Source: Micavibrio_B sp964633355 (GTDB taxonomy: Bacteria; Pseudomonadota; Alphaproteobacteria; Micavibrionales; Micavibrionaceae). Taken from it: a stretch of DNA of 35,067 bases. Position numbers and translations under genes: made by a program. Positions 23,031 through 30,166 of this stretch are shown piece after piece. A model generated the notes under the pieces. That model saw only the letters and a program-made list of their open reading frames with translations, was not told the origin of the DNA and ran no database searches. The DNA lies in assembly GCA_964633355.1 (NCBI GenBank), contig CAZWGO010000023.1, positions 1 through 35,067 on the forward strand. The letters are read 5' to 3'. Positions within the stretch are counted from its first letter, which is position 1. Each line of letters opens with the position of its first letter.

Positions 23031-23768
23031 CTAATTCCCGCATTCTTTCATCATTTTACCAGCGCTCTGATACTCTTCAGGTGTATCTATAAGGGCGTGG
23101 CCCTTTTTCATTTCTTCACGGGTGTTTTCTTCGAGAAATTTATAAATTTTATCTCGTATCAATCCAAACAGGCGCTGCGCTTCCGCATTTTCATCTTTGA
23201 TAACGATTGGTGTTGATTCCGCTTCGACTTCATCGAGCATTTTGGGAAGTTCAACTTCCAGTTTTTTGCGAGCGTCTCGAATGATTTTCTCATTCGTCGT
23301 GTAATGTCGCATTTCGTGCTCGAGAATATTTTTATATCGGCATCCACCTTCATTAAATTCAGACGGGATTGAAATCAAGCTGCCGAGGAAAAGAGTTACA
23401 TCCAGGTTTTTGAAATAGACACAGCTGGTTCGCGGCTTGGCATAACGATCAAAATCCCTGACGGTGATTGCAGATCTGTTAAACCCGACTTTCCATCCTG
23501 AAGTATTCAAGCCAAGAGTCTCCATGGAATCTGTACTGATCGCCATTTCCAGGCCGTTGTCTTCCAGCCATCGTTTTTTGACGTCTTCATTCCCTGCATT
23601 TATTTCCTCCCTGCTGATTTTATGATCGATGACAGGTTCCGGCACGCTTAGCCAAAGCGACACAGTCGATTTAACGCGCTTGAGGGATTGGCAAGTATCT
23701 GCGGCGAATGAAGGAGAAGGAGCCATTGCAATAAGAAAAGCTAAGGCGATCAAAGACAGGAATTTCAT
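23031..23768 (-). CDS. Secreted protein with HExxH motif (putative metallopeptidase-like)
   Basis: The 245-residue product has a clear signal peptide (hydrophobic residues 4-14, cleavage near 22-23 after SFA). The central domain contains H151-E152-M-R-H155, a zinc-protease HExxH motif, in a context EHEMRHYTTNE that is common for small exported zincin-like proteins. Four cysteines before the motif may form disulfides. The C-terminal third is charged and helical. A third zinc ligand is not evident, so activity is unproven. It lies between the acyltransferase islet and a small gene upstream, with the same orientation. Confidence 0.72.
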   Translation of the reverse strand: MKFLSLIALAFLIAMAPSPSFAADTCQSLKRVKSTVSLWLSVPEPVIDHKISREEINAGNEDVKKRWLEDNGLEMAISTDSMETLGLNTSGWKVGFNRSAITVRDFDRYAKPRTSCVYFKNLDVTLFLGSLISIPSEFNEGGCRYKNILEHEMRHYTTNEKIIRDARKKLEVELPKMLDEVEAESTPIVIKDENAEAQRLFGLIRDKIYKFLEENTREEMKKGHALIDTPEEYQSAGKMMKECGN

Positions 23769-23822
23769 ATTGCCCCCAGTAAGATAAAAATTTGAGAATA
23801 AAGGGTAAGTAAAAATAAATAA

Positions 23823-24140
23823 TTAAGGCGGCGCTGGTGAATTTATTTGAGCAGGAGGTGCGGCAGGCGATGTCATGGGGGAAGGTGCCTCAGGTTTAAT
23901 GAAAATATCTTTGACCTCACCAAAATAGTTTTGAACCTTATCTATAATGTATTGGCCAATTTCACCGAAGGATTTGCCATCTTGAAACATTTTGGAGATA
24001 TCCCGGGCAAATTGAGCGCCTTCGCCGGGGTCCTTTTCATACCAGTCACGAAGCCCGCGCAAACCGGCCAGCGGATCGCTGGCGGAGGCGTTAAAGCTAG
24101 TGTTAAGTTTATCTTTTGATTTTTCGGTTTGAACGGCCAT
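23823..24140 (-). CDS. Small unknown protein (105 aa)
   Basis: I do not recognise it. The N-terminal third is polar, residues about 24-75 form amphipathic helices, and the tail is rich in Pro/Ala/Ser with a repeated SPAPP-type pattern. There is no signal peptide or membrane helix. It is divergent from recA and about 54 bases before the secreted HExxH gene, so the two may share a transcript. CCTCTAG-rich sequence before the start gives a weak GAGGG ribosome site. Confidence 0.55.
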   Translation of the reverse strand: MAVQTEKSKDKLNTSFNASASDPLAGLRGLRDWYEKDPGEGAQFARDISKMFQDGKSFGEIGQYIIDKVQNYFGEVKDIFIKPEAPSPMTSPAAPPAQINSPAPP

Positions 24141-24201
24141 TTCATTTCCCTCTAGAGCGAATAATACACTAGATTATGTTAATTTAATATTTATGCGAGG
24201 C

Positions 24202-24216
24202 GTTCTATTTTCGTTC
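24202..24216 (+). promoter_or_regulatory. LexA binding site (SOS box) of recA
   Basis: GTTC TATTTTC GTTC is an exact match to the alphaproteobacterial LexA direct-repeat operator GTTC-N7-GTTC. It lies 78 bases upstream of the recA start, in the intergenic region shared with the divergent 105-residue gene, so LexA may affect both. DNA damage would relieve repression. Confidence 0.9.
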
Positions 24217-24293
24217 TTTACAGGTGAGAACAAATTAGGTACAAATGTTCCTGTATTCAGATAGAGCAGAATCAGTCAAAACAGGAGATAATT

Positions 24294-25433
24294 ATGAGCG
24301 TAACACCTTTCAAAGGATCAGATATGGACCGTTCCCCCGCAGAAAAGAACAAGGCTTTGGACGCCGCATTGGCGCAGATCGAACGTGCTTTCGGTAAAGG
24401 CTCGATCATGAAATTAACCGGCGATAACGGCCAGATGGAAGTCGAGGCGATCTCAACCGGCTCACTTGGCCTTGATATCGCGCTTGGCATCGGCGGCGTG
24501 CCGCGCGGAAGAATTATCGAGATTTTCGGTCCGGAAAGCTCGGGTAAAACCACACTTGCTTTGCAGATTATTGCTGAAGCGCAAAAATCGGGCGGTACAT
24601 GTGCCATCGTCGATGCCGAACATGCGCTTGATCCCGGCTATGCCAGAAAGCTTGGCTGTGACGTCGATAATCTTTTGATCTCCCAGCCGGACGCCGGTGA
24701 ACAGGCATTGGAGATTGCCGATACTCTCGTGCGCTCGGGCGCTTTGGATGTCCTTGTTGTTGACTCAGTTGCCGCCCTTGTGCCGAGAGCCGAACTGGAA
24801 GGCGAGATGGGCGACAGTCACATGGGCTTGCAGGCACGTTTAATGTCACAAGCGCTTCGCAAACTGACAGGCTCGATTTCACGCTCCAATACGGTCGTTA
24901 TTTTTATTAACCAGATCCGTATGAAAATCGGTGTCATGTTCGGCTCACCCGAAACGACAACCGGCGGTAATGCCCTGAAATTCTATGCGTCGGTTCGTCT
25001 TGATATCCGCCGTATCGGCTCGATAAAGGATCGCGAAACTGTTGTCGGTAACCAGACACGCGTGAAAGTCGTCAAAAACAAGATGGCGCCTCCGTTCCGT
25101 CAGGTCGAATTCGATATCATGTTCGGTGAAGGGATTTCCAAAACCGGGGAATTGATCGATCTTGGCGTTCAGGCCGGATTTGTCGAAAAATCAGGTGCAT
25201 GGTTTGCCTATGACGGACAGCGAGTCGGTCAGGGTCGTGAAAATGCCAAGACTTTTATGAAGGAAAATCCTGAAATCGCTGCCAAGCTGGAAAAGCAAAT
25301 CCGCGACAAGTCGAACGGTATTGCCGATGCGATGCTGGCTGGTCCGGAAGGCAATGAGGCTGAAGAAGCCGCTGACGGTCCGGTAGAAATTGCCGACGTC
25401 AAACCAGCCAAAGGTAAGAAATCAGCGGCCTAA
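24294..25433 (+). CDS. recA: Recombinase RecA
   Basis: RecA forms the filament for homologous recombination and activates LexA self-cleavage. The 379-residue product has Walker A GPESSGKT at 79-86, the LLISQPD segment, Walker B-type DVLVVDSVAAL, loop L1 EGEMGDSHMG, and loop L2 with FGSPETTTGGNALKFYASVR. The C-terminal tail is acidic and then basic (KGKKSAA) and longer than in E. coli. AGGAG lies 6 bases before ATG 24294. A second ATG at 24324 also has AAGGA at good distance and matches the usual start of relatives, so the first 10 residues are uncertain. Confidence 0.98.
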   Translation: MSVTPFKGSDMDRSPAEKNKALDAALAQIERAFGKGSIMKLTGDNGQMEVEAISTGSLGLDIALGIGGVPRGRIIEIFGPESSGKTTLALQIIAEAQKSGGTCAIVDAEHALDPGYARKLGCDVDNLLISQPDAGEQALEIADTLVRSGALDVLVVDSVAALVPRAELEGEMGDSHMGLQARLMSQALRKLTGSISRSNTVVIFINQIRMKIGVMFGSPETTTGGNALKFYASVRLDIRRIGSIKDRETVVGNQTRVKVVKNKMAPPFRQVEFDIMFGEGISKTGELIDLGVQAGFVEKSGAWFAYDGQRVGQGRENAKTFMKENPEIAAKLEKQIRDKSNGIADAMLAGPEGNEAEEAADGPVEIADVKPAKGKKSAA

Positions 25434-25460
25434 GCGATTTTAAGCTTATAAATAAAATAA

Positions 25461-25527
25461 AGGGACGGAGTCTTGTGGCTCTGTCCCTGTTTTTGTAGCC
25501 GGGGACGGAGTACAAGACTTTGTCCCC
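25461..25527. repeat. REPIN-like pair of palindromes behind recA
   Basis: The first palindrome (25461-25488) has arms AGGGACGGAG and CTCTGTCCCT and is followed by GTTTTTG, so it can serve as the recA terminator. The second (25501-25527) has arms GGGGACGGAGT and ACTTTGTCCCC with two mismatches. The inner words GTCTTGT (first) and ACAAGAC (second) are reverse complements, showing that the two units sit in opposite orientation, as in REP doublets mobilised by RAYT transposases. No RAYT gene is in the window. Confidence 0.75.
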
Positions 25528-25563
25528 ATTGAGATAAATTACAGGATCTATATAACTTCCTCC

Positions 25564-26769
25564 ATGAATAAACTGACATTGACGCTGGCCCTACTTGCGA
25601 TGCTCGGGCCGTTTTCCATCGATACCTATTTCCCGTCTTTTCCGGCACTGGCCGAGCATTTCGGCGTGACGATGGTCGAGATGCAAAAAACCTTGAGTTT
25701 TTATCTAATAGCGCTAGCCGTCATGTCACTCTTTCACGGGGCGTTGTCGGACTCTTTCGGTCGTCGCAAAATCGCGATCGTGACGCTGGTGATTTATACG
25801 CTGGCTGCGCTTGGCAGCGTATTCGTGCAAAATTTCGAATGGCTTCTCGTTTGCCGTGTTCTCCAAGGTCTGACGGCAGGGGCAGGATTTATTATCACGC
25901 AGGCAATCGCCCGCGATCTTTATAGGGGGCATGAAGCGCAGAAGCTCATGGCCAAAATCATGATGCTGTTTTCACTGGCACCCGCTATTGCGCCTATCCT
26001 TGGTGGTTACCTGCATATCTGGTTCGGCTGGCAAGGCGTATTTTTCTTTCTCGTTTTATTGGGTGGCGCTTTACTGGCGCTTGTGTCCACGCAATTGCCA
26101 GAGACTTTGCCGAAAGAACAAAGGCAGCATTTTCATCCGGTCAATCTTACCGCCAATTATATCAAAGTGCTGGGCAACGCGCAGTTCCGCTTATTGGCGC
26201 TATCAAGTGGACTATGTTTCGGCGCGCTATGTGTCTATGTGACCTCGGCACCTGATTTTGTTTTGAATATTTTAAAATTGAAAGAAACGCAGTTCGGCTG
26301 GCTGTTTATTCCTGTTGTATCAGGGTTGATGCTGGGATCTTTTTTCTCGCATCGATATGCAGAAAAAATGTCACCTGAAAAAACCATACTATGTGCTTAT
26401 TCTTTGATGTTTGCCGCGGTCACCGTCAATCTTTTATATAATATTTTCTTTACGCCGAGCGTTCCTTGGGCGGTTCTGCCGCTGGCTTTCTATATGATGG
26501 GTTCCGCAGCCGTGACGCCTGTCTTAACATTGAAAGCGCTCGACCATTTTCCGCTTAATCGCGGTCTTGCGTCGTCGATTATGAGCTTCGTGACACTGGT
26601 ATTATTCGCAGGGGTATCAGGTTTTGTTACGCCGATCGTTCATGGCTCGGGACTAAAACTGGCGGCGGTCACTTTCGGATTTTTTGTTCTTAATTGTTTT
26701 ATTCTCTGGCTGGCCGGGCGCGAGAAAGAAAAAATTACAGTCATTGCATCGGATATTGAACACGAATAA
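25564..26769 (+). CDS. Bcr/CflA-type MFS drug efflux transporter
   Basis: A 12-helix proton-driven exporter of 401 residues. Family features are the N-terminal GPFSIDTYFPSFPAL stretch (DxYxPxxP type), motif A as GALSDSFGRRKI near residue 59, and the R-x-LQGLTAGAG segment in helix 4, followed by a central loop after LPETLP (about residue 179). These match the Bcr/CflA subgroup, which exports chloramphenicol, bicyclomycin or sulfonamides in known members; the substrate here is unknown. It ends 3 bases from the convergent smpB stop. Confidence 0.9.
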   Translation: MNKLTLTLALLAMLGPFSIDTYFPSFPALAEHFGVTMVEMQKTLSFYLIALAVMSLFHGALSDSFGRRKIAIVTLVIYTLAALGSVFVQNFEWLLVCRVLQGLTAGAGFIITQAIARDLYRGHEAQKLMAKIMMLFSLAPAIAPILGGYLHIWFGWQGVFFFLVLLGGALLALVSTQLPETLPKEQRQHFHPVNLTANYIKVLGNAQFRLLALSSGLCFGALCVYVTSAPDFVLNILKLKETQFGWLFIPVVSGLMLGSFFSHRYAEKMSPEKTILCAYSLMFAAVTVNLLYNIFFTPSVPWAVLPLAFYMMGSAAVTPVLTLKALDHFPLNRGLASSIMSFVTLVLFAGVSGFVTPIVHGSGLKLAAVTFGFFVLNCFILWLAGREKEKITVIASDIEHE

Positions 26770-26772
26770 AGG

Positions 26773-27267
26773 CTAGATTTTCTCACCTCGAAGCACGCGG
26801 TTTTTCTCGCGGCTCCATTCGCGTTTTTTGATGGTTTCCCGTTTATCGTGAGAAGCTTTACCTTTCGCCAGTGCAATTTCGACTTTGGCGAGGCCGCGGG
26901 AATTGAAGTAAATCCGCACCGGCACGATCGTATAGCCATCGCGTTTGACGGAGCCCAATAACTTATTGATCTGTTTTTTATTCAGCAGCAGGCGGCGCTG
27001 ACGGCGCGGATCATGCTGGAGATGAGCTCCTGCCGGGTTGTAGGGGGCAATATAACAACCATGCAGCCAGATTTCGCCCTGATGGAAATTGGCAAAAGCC
27101 TCGTTGAACGAACATTGGCCATGACGCAGGGATTTCACTTCCGTGCCGGTTAATTGAATGCCGGCTTCGAATTTTTCTTCGAGGAAATAATCAAAGCGCG
27201 CACGGCGGTTATCGGCAACGGTTTCGTTGACGGAGATCAGTGCTGGTTTTTTTTCTTTTTTTGCCAT
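26773..27267 (-). CDS. smpB: SsrA (tmRNA)-binding protein SmpB
   Basis: SmpB delivers tmRNA to stalled ribosomes for trans-translation. The 164-residue product has the OB-fold core with LTGTEVKSLRHGQCSFNEAF (residues about 39-58), IAPYNPAG, and PRRQRRLLLNKKQI. The C-terminal tail, KGKASHDKRETIKKREW, enters the ribosomal A site. All hallmark parts are present. It follows dapA by 23 bases on the same strand. No ssrA gene is seen in the window. Confidence 0.97.
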   Translation of the reverse strand: MAKKEKKPALISVNETVADNRRARFDYFLEEKFEAGIQLTGTEVKSLRHGQCSFNEAFANFHQGEIWLHGCYIAPYNPAGAHLQHDPRRQRRLLLNKKQINKLLGSVKRDGYTIVPVRIYFNSRGLAKVEIALAKGKASHDKRETIKKREWSREKNRVLRGEKI

Positions 27268-27290
27268 GGTAATAAAATGTGTTTTTTGCT

Positions 27291-28184
27291 TTAAACAGCA
27301 AGCCCCGCTTTTGCCATGGCGTCATCGACAGCCTTACGGGCATTGCCTGACGCGGGAAGGAGGGGAAGGCGAACTTCGTCGCTCGACAGGCCAAGTTTTG
27401 AAACCGCATATTTAATCGGCGACGGATTGGATTCACAGAACAAGGCTTTATTCAAAGGGGCCAGTTTCGTTTGTATTTCTTCAAACGTCGCTCGGTCATT
27501 GGCGATCCATGCATTCTGGAGGTTCGCACAAAGACTTGGCGCGACATTCGAGGTCACGGAAATACAGCCATTCGCGCCTTGAGCCAGAAATGCTCCGACC
27601 AGGGCATCTTCGCCGGAGAGAATGGAGAAATTTTCTTTCACCTGTGACCGGATCAATGTCGTACGGCTCGTATCTGAAGTTGCGTCCTTAATGCCGACAA
27701 TTCGAGGCAATTCAGCAAGGCGCAAAACTGTTTCGACGCAAATTTCGGTGACTGTTCTTCCGGGGACGTTATAAAGAATAATCGGCAAATCGGTCGAATC
27801 ATGTACGGCTTTGAAATGCGCATAAATGCCGTCCTGTGTCGGTTTGTTATAATATGGCGTAACGCTGAGTAACGCATCCGTGCCCGCATTTTGCGCGATA
27901 AGGCTTAATTCAACTGCTTCACGCGTCGAGTTGGAACCTGTTCCGGCAATAACCGGAGTTTTTTTACCAGATGACTTGACCGTTTGCACACAAAGCTCGA
28001 AAATGAGTTTCGTCTCATCATATGTCAGCGTCGGGGATTCCCCGGTTGTGCCGCTTGGAACCAAACCATGACTTCCTTCTTCTATCTGCCACTCGATAAA
28101 TTTTTCAAACGCCTTGTAATCGACCTCGTCATTTTTGAACGGGGTAATCAGGGCGGTGATAGAACCAAAAAAATGGGCAGACAT
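27291..28184 (-). CDS. dapA: 4-hydroxy-tetrahydrodipicolinate synthase DapA
   Basis: DapA condenses pyruvate and aspartate semialdehyde in the lysine/diaminopimelate pathway. The 297-residue TIM barrel shows the pyruvate-binding SGTTGE (T46, T47), Y138 in LYNVPGR, R143, and the Schiff-base lysine K166 in GIKDATSD. Length is typical. It forms an operon with smpB. Its start overlaps the head of the divergent transglycosylase gene by about 12 bases. Confidence 0.96.
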   Translation of the reverse strand: MSAHFFGSITALITPFKNDEVDYKAFEKFIEWQIEEGSHGLVPSGTTGESPTLTYDETKLIFELCVQTVKSSGKKTPVIAGTGSNSTREAVELSLIAQNAGTDALLSVTPYYNKPTQDGIYAHFKAVHDSTDLPIILYNVPGRTVTEICVETVLRLAELPRIVGIKDATSDTSRTTLIRSQVKENFSILSGEDALVGAFLAQGANGCISVTSNVAPSLCANLQNAWIANDRATFEEIQTKLAPLNKALFCESNPSPIKYAVSKLGLSSDEVRLPLLPASGNARKAVDDAMAKAGLAV

Positions 28185-30164
28185 AAAAAGGACCTTTCCG
28201 TAAACCGGCTAACCATAAATGAATTTGCATTCCTACGAAAGCGGGAATCCAGAAAATCCCCCTATAGATCACTGCTTGTGCAGGGATGCGCGGTTTTATT
28301 GCTGTTGTCGCAGCCTGCCCATGCTGATGCAAATTCCACCCAGGCCTTAAAAGCCATGTCGACGAAGGATTGGGTGAGTGCCCGTCAGTTTGCGCTTCGC
28401 TCCAAAGATCCGGTTCTCGCAAAAATGTATGAATGGATGCTCTATCAAAGTAATGCCACCGGCCTGCCGTTTGAAACTGTCGCACGTTTTATCAAGGCCA
28501 ATGAGCATTGGCCGGATTTGAACGATATGAAAGCAACGGCAGAGCGAAATATGCCGGATAATTATCCGGCCTCATCGGCCATTCAGTGGTTCGATAAATA
28601 TTCACCCGTTACCGCGCGGGGCCTTGATTTATATGTGACGGCCTTAATGTCGTCGGGGCAGCAAGCGAAAGCGAAGCAAGTTGCCAATACTTACTGGTCG
28701 CAAGTGTCGATGAAATCGGATGAACAAGCGGCGCTTTTTTCAAGATACAGATCGCTTTTGACAACGGACGGCCAACGTCGCCGTCTTGATTATCTCTTAT
28801 TCCGTGAAAAGAACGCAGATGCCAAGGCGCTCGCGAAGATGATGGGTATGGGATATATTTCGCTGGTCGAGGCGCGGATTCAATTGCGTAGCGACTCACG
28901 TTCCGTTGAAGCGGTACTGGCGCTTGTGCCATCCAATTTAAGAGCGGACCCGGGTTTACAATATGAGCGCCTCAGATGGCGTCGCAAGAAAGACGAAGAC
29001 GCGGGCGCCCTGCAAATCCTCAACAGCCCGCCTGCGGCTGATAAAATCACGAATAAGGAGGATTGGTGGAAAGAGCGTAACATCATCGCTCGCCGTTTGA
29101 TCGAAGACCGCCGTTTTAGCGAAGCCTATACGGTTGCCGCCAATCACGGACAGATGGAGGGGTCGGAATATGCCGATGCGGAATGGCTGTCCGGTTGGCT
29201 GGCGCTGCGCTTTTTAAATAAGCCGGACAAAGCCTTGCGACATTTTCAAAGCATGTATCCGAAAGTCAAAACGGCGATCAGTAAAGCGCGAGCGGCCTAT
29301 TGGGCAGGCCTAGCGGCAGAAAAACTTGGTCAGCCTCAAGAGGCATCAAAGTGGATGCAGATCGCGGCAAGCTTTCCCAAGGTGTATTACGGGCAGTTGG
29401 CGGCGCGTCATATGAAAGGACGCATCAATGTGCCTTCGCCAGTGCCGGCTGTGGCCAGTGCTGCGGATAAAACCAAAATCAGGAACAGCGATCTAGGTCG
29501 CGCTATCCGCATGGCCGATGAAGCCAATTTGCGGTATGTGCGTAACCAGATGATCGTCGCGCTCACTGAAACGCTGGATACGGGCGGCGAATATAAAGCC
29601 CTTGCGCAGATGCTGACACAAATGGGATTGAAAGCAGAAGCGCTGAAAGTTGCCAAGAAAGCGTCTGGCGATAATTTCTTCCTGCGGGAAGAGGCGTATC
29701 CAACAGTTCAAAATCTTTTTGTCGGTTTGAATGTTGATGTAGCTCTCGCTCATGCGCTGATTCGTCAGGAAAGCCAGTTTGACGCGGAAGTAAAATCTCC
29801 GGCAGGGGCGATGGGATTAATGCAGGTCATGCCGGCAACAGCGCGAGAAGTCGCGAAGAAGCGCGGTTGGCAGCATGAAACGCAGTGGATGATCAGTCAG
29901 CCCAAGCAGAATGTTTTGATCGGCTCGGCCTATCTCAACGATGTTTTGTCACGTTTTGGCGGGTCATATCCGTTGGCACTGGCCGCCTATAATGGCGGGC
30001 CGCGCCGCGTCAATGAATGGCTGGAAGAATTCGGTGATCCGCGCAAAGGCCAGATCGACTGGGTCGACTGGATAGAGCTTATTCCCGTCTACGAAACGCG
30101 CAATTATGTTCAGCGCGTGATGGAGAATTATATCGTTTATAAGGAACATATGGGCGTTAAATAG
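28173..30164 (+). CDS. slt: Soluble lytic murein transglycosylase (Slt70-like)
   Basis: This enzyme cleaves peptidoglycan glycan strands in the periplasm, forming 1,6-anhydro ends. I start at ATG 28173 (663 residues); the frame is open further upstream but lies inside dapA. A basic N-region of about 30 residues, partly encoded by a repeat, precedes the hydrophobic core and the PAHA cleavage site near 52. The long helical superhelix domain (about 60-500) leads to the catalytic domain, with E533 in RQESQF, then SPAGAMGLMQVMPATA and ALAAYNGGPRRVNEW. A flagellar role is possible but not implied. It converges with the next operon, whose stop is 2 bases away. Confidence 0.93.
   Translation: MGRHKKDLSVNRLTINEFAFLRKRESRKSPYRSLLVQGCAVLLLLSQPAHADANSTQALKAMSTKDWVSARQFALRSKDPVLAKMYEWMLYQSNATGLPFETVARFIKANEHWPDLNDMKATAERNMPDNYPASSAIQWFDKYSPVTARGLDLYVTALMSSGQQAKAKQVANTYWSQVSMKSDEQAALFSRYRSLLTTDGQRRRLDYLLFREKNADAKALAKMMGMGYISLVEARIQLRSDSRSVEAVLALVPSNLRADPGLQYERLRWRRKKDEDAGALQILNSPPAADKITNKEDWWKERNIIARRLIEDRRFSEAYTVAANHGQMEGSEYADAEWLSGWLALRFLNKPDKALRHFQSMYPKVKTAISKARAAYWAGLAAEKLGQPQEASKWMQIAASFPKVYYGQLAARHMKGRINVPSPVPAVASAADKTKIRNSDLGRAIRMADEANLRYVRNQMIVALTETLDTGGEYKALAQMLTQMGLKAEALKVAKKASGDNFFLREEAYPTVQNLFVGLNVDVALAHALIRQESQFDAEVKSPAGAMGLMQVMPATAREVAKKRGWQHETQWMISQPKQNVLIGSAYLNDVLSRFGGSYPLALAAYNGGPRRVNEWLEEFGDPRKGQIDWVDWIELIPVYETRNYVQRVMENYIVYKEHMGVK
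28227..28252 (+). repeat. REP-like repeat in the signal-peptide region of slt
   Basis: GCATTCCTACGAAA followed by GCGGGAATCCAG is one copy of the widespread ATTCCCGCGAAAGCGGGAATCCAG-type element of proteobacteria, with the left arm decayed (ATTCCTAC in place of ATTCCCGC). It is in frame and encodes AFLRKRESR. Confidence 0.65.
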
Positions 30165-30166
30165 TA

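Noticed and set aside
24228..24250. GAAC-N15-GTTC near recA as a second LexA site
   Set aside because: The spacing and orientation do not match the GTTC-N7-GTTC alphaproteobacterial operator.
27984..28172. Upstream extension of the transglycosylase frame
   Set aside because: It lies entirely opposite dapA and encodes no plausible signal or domain.
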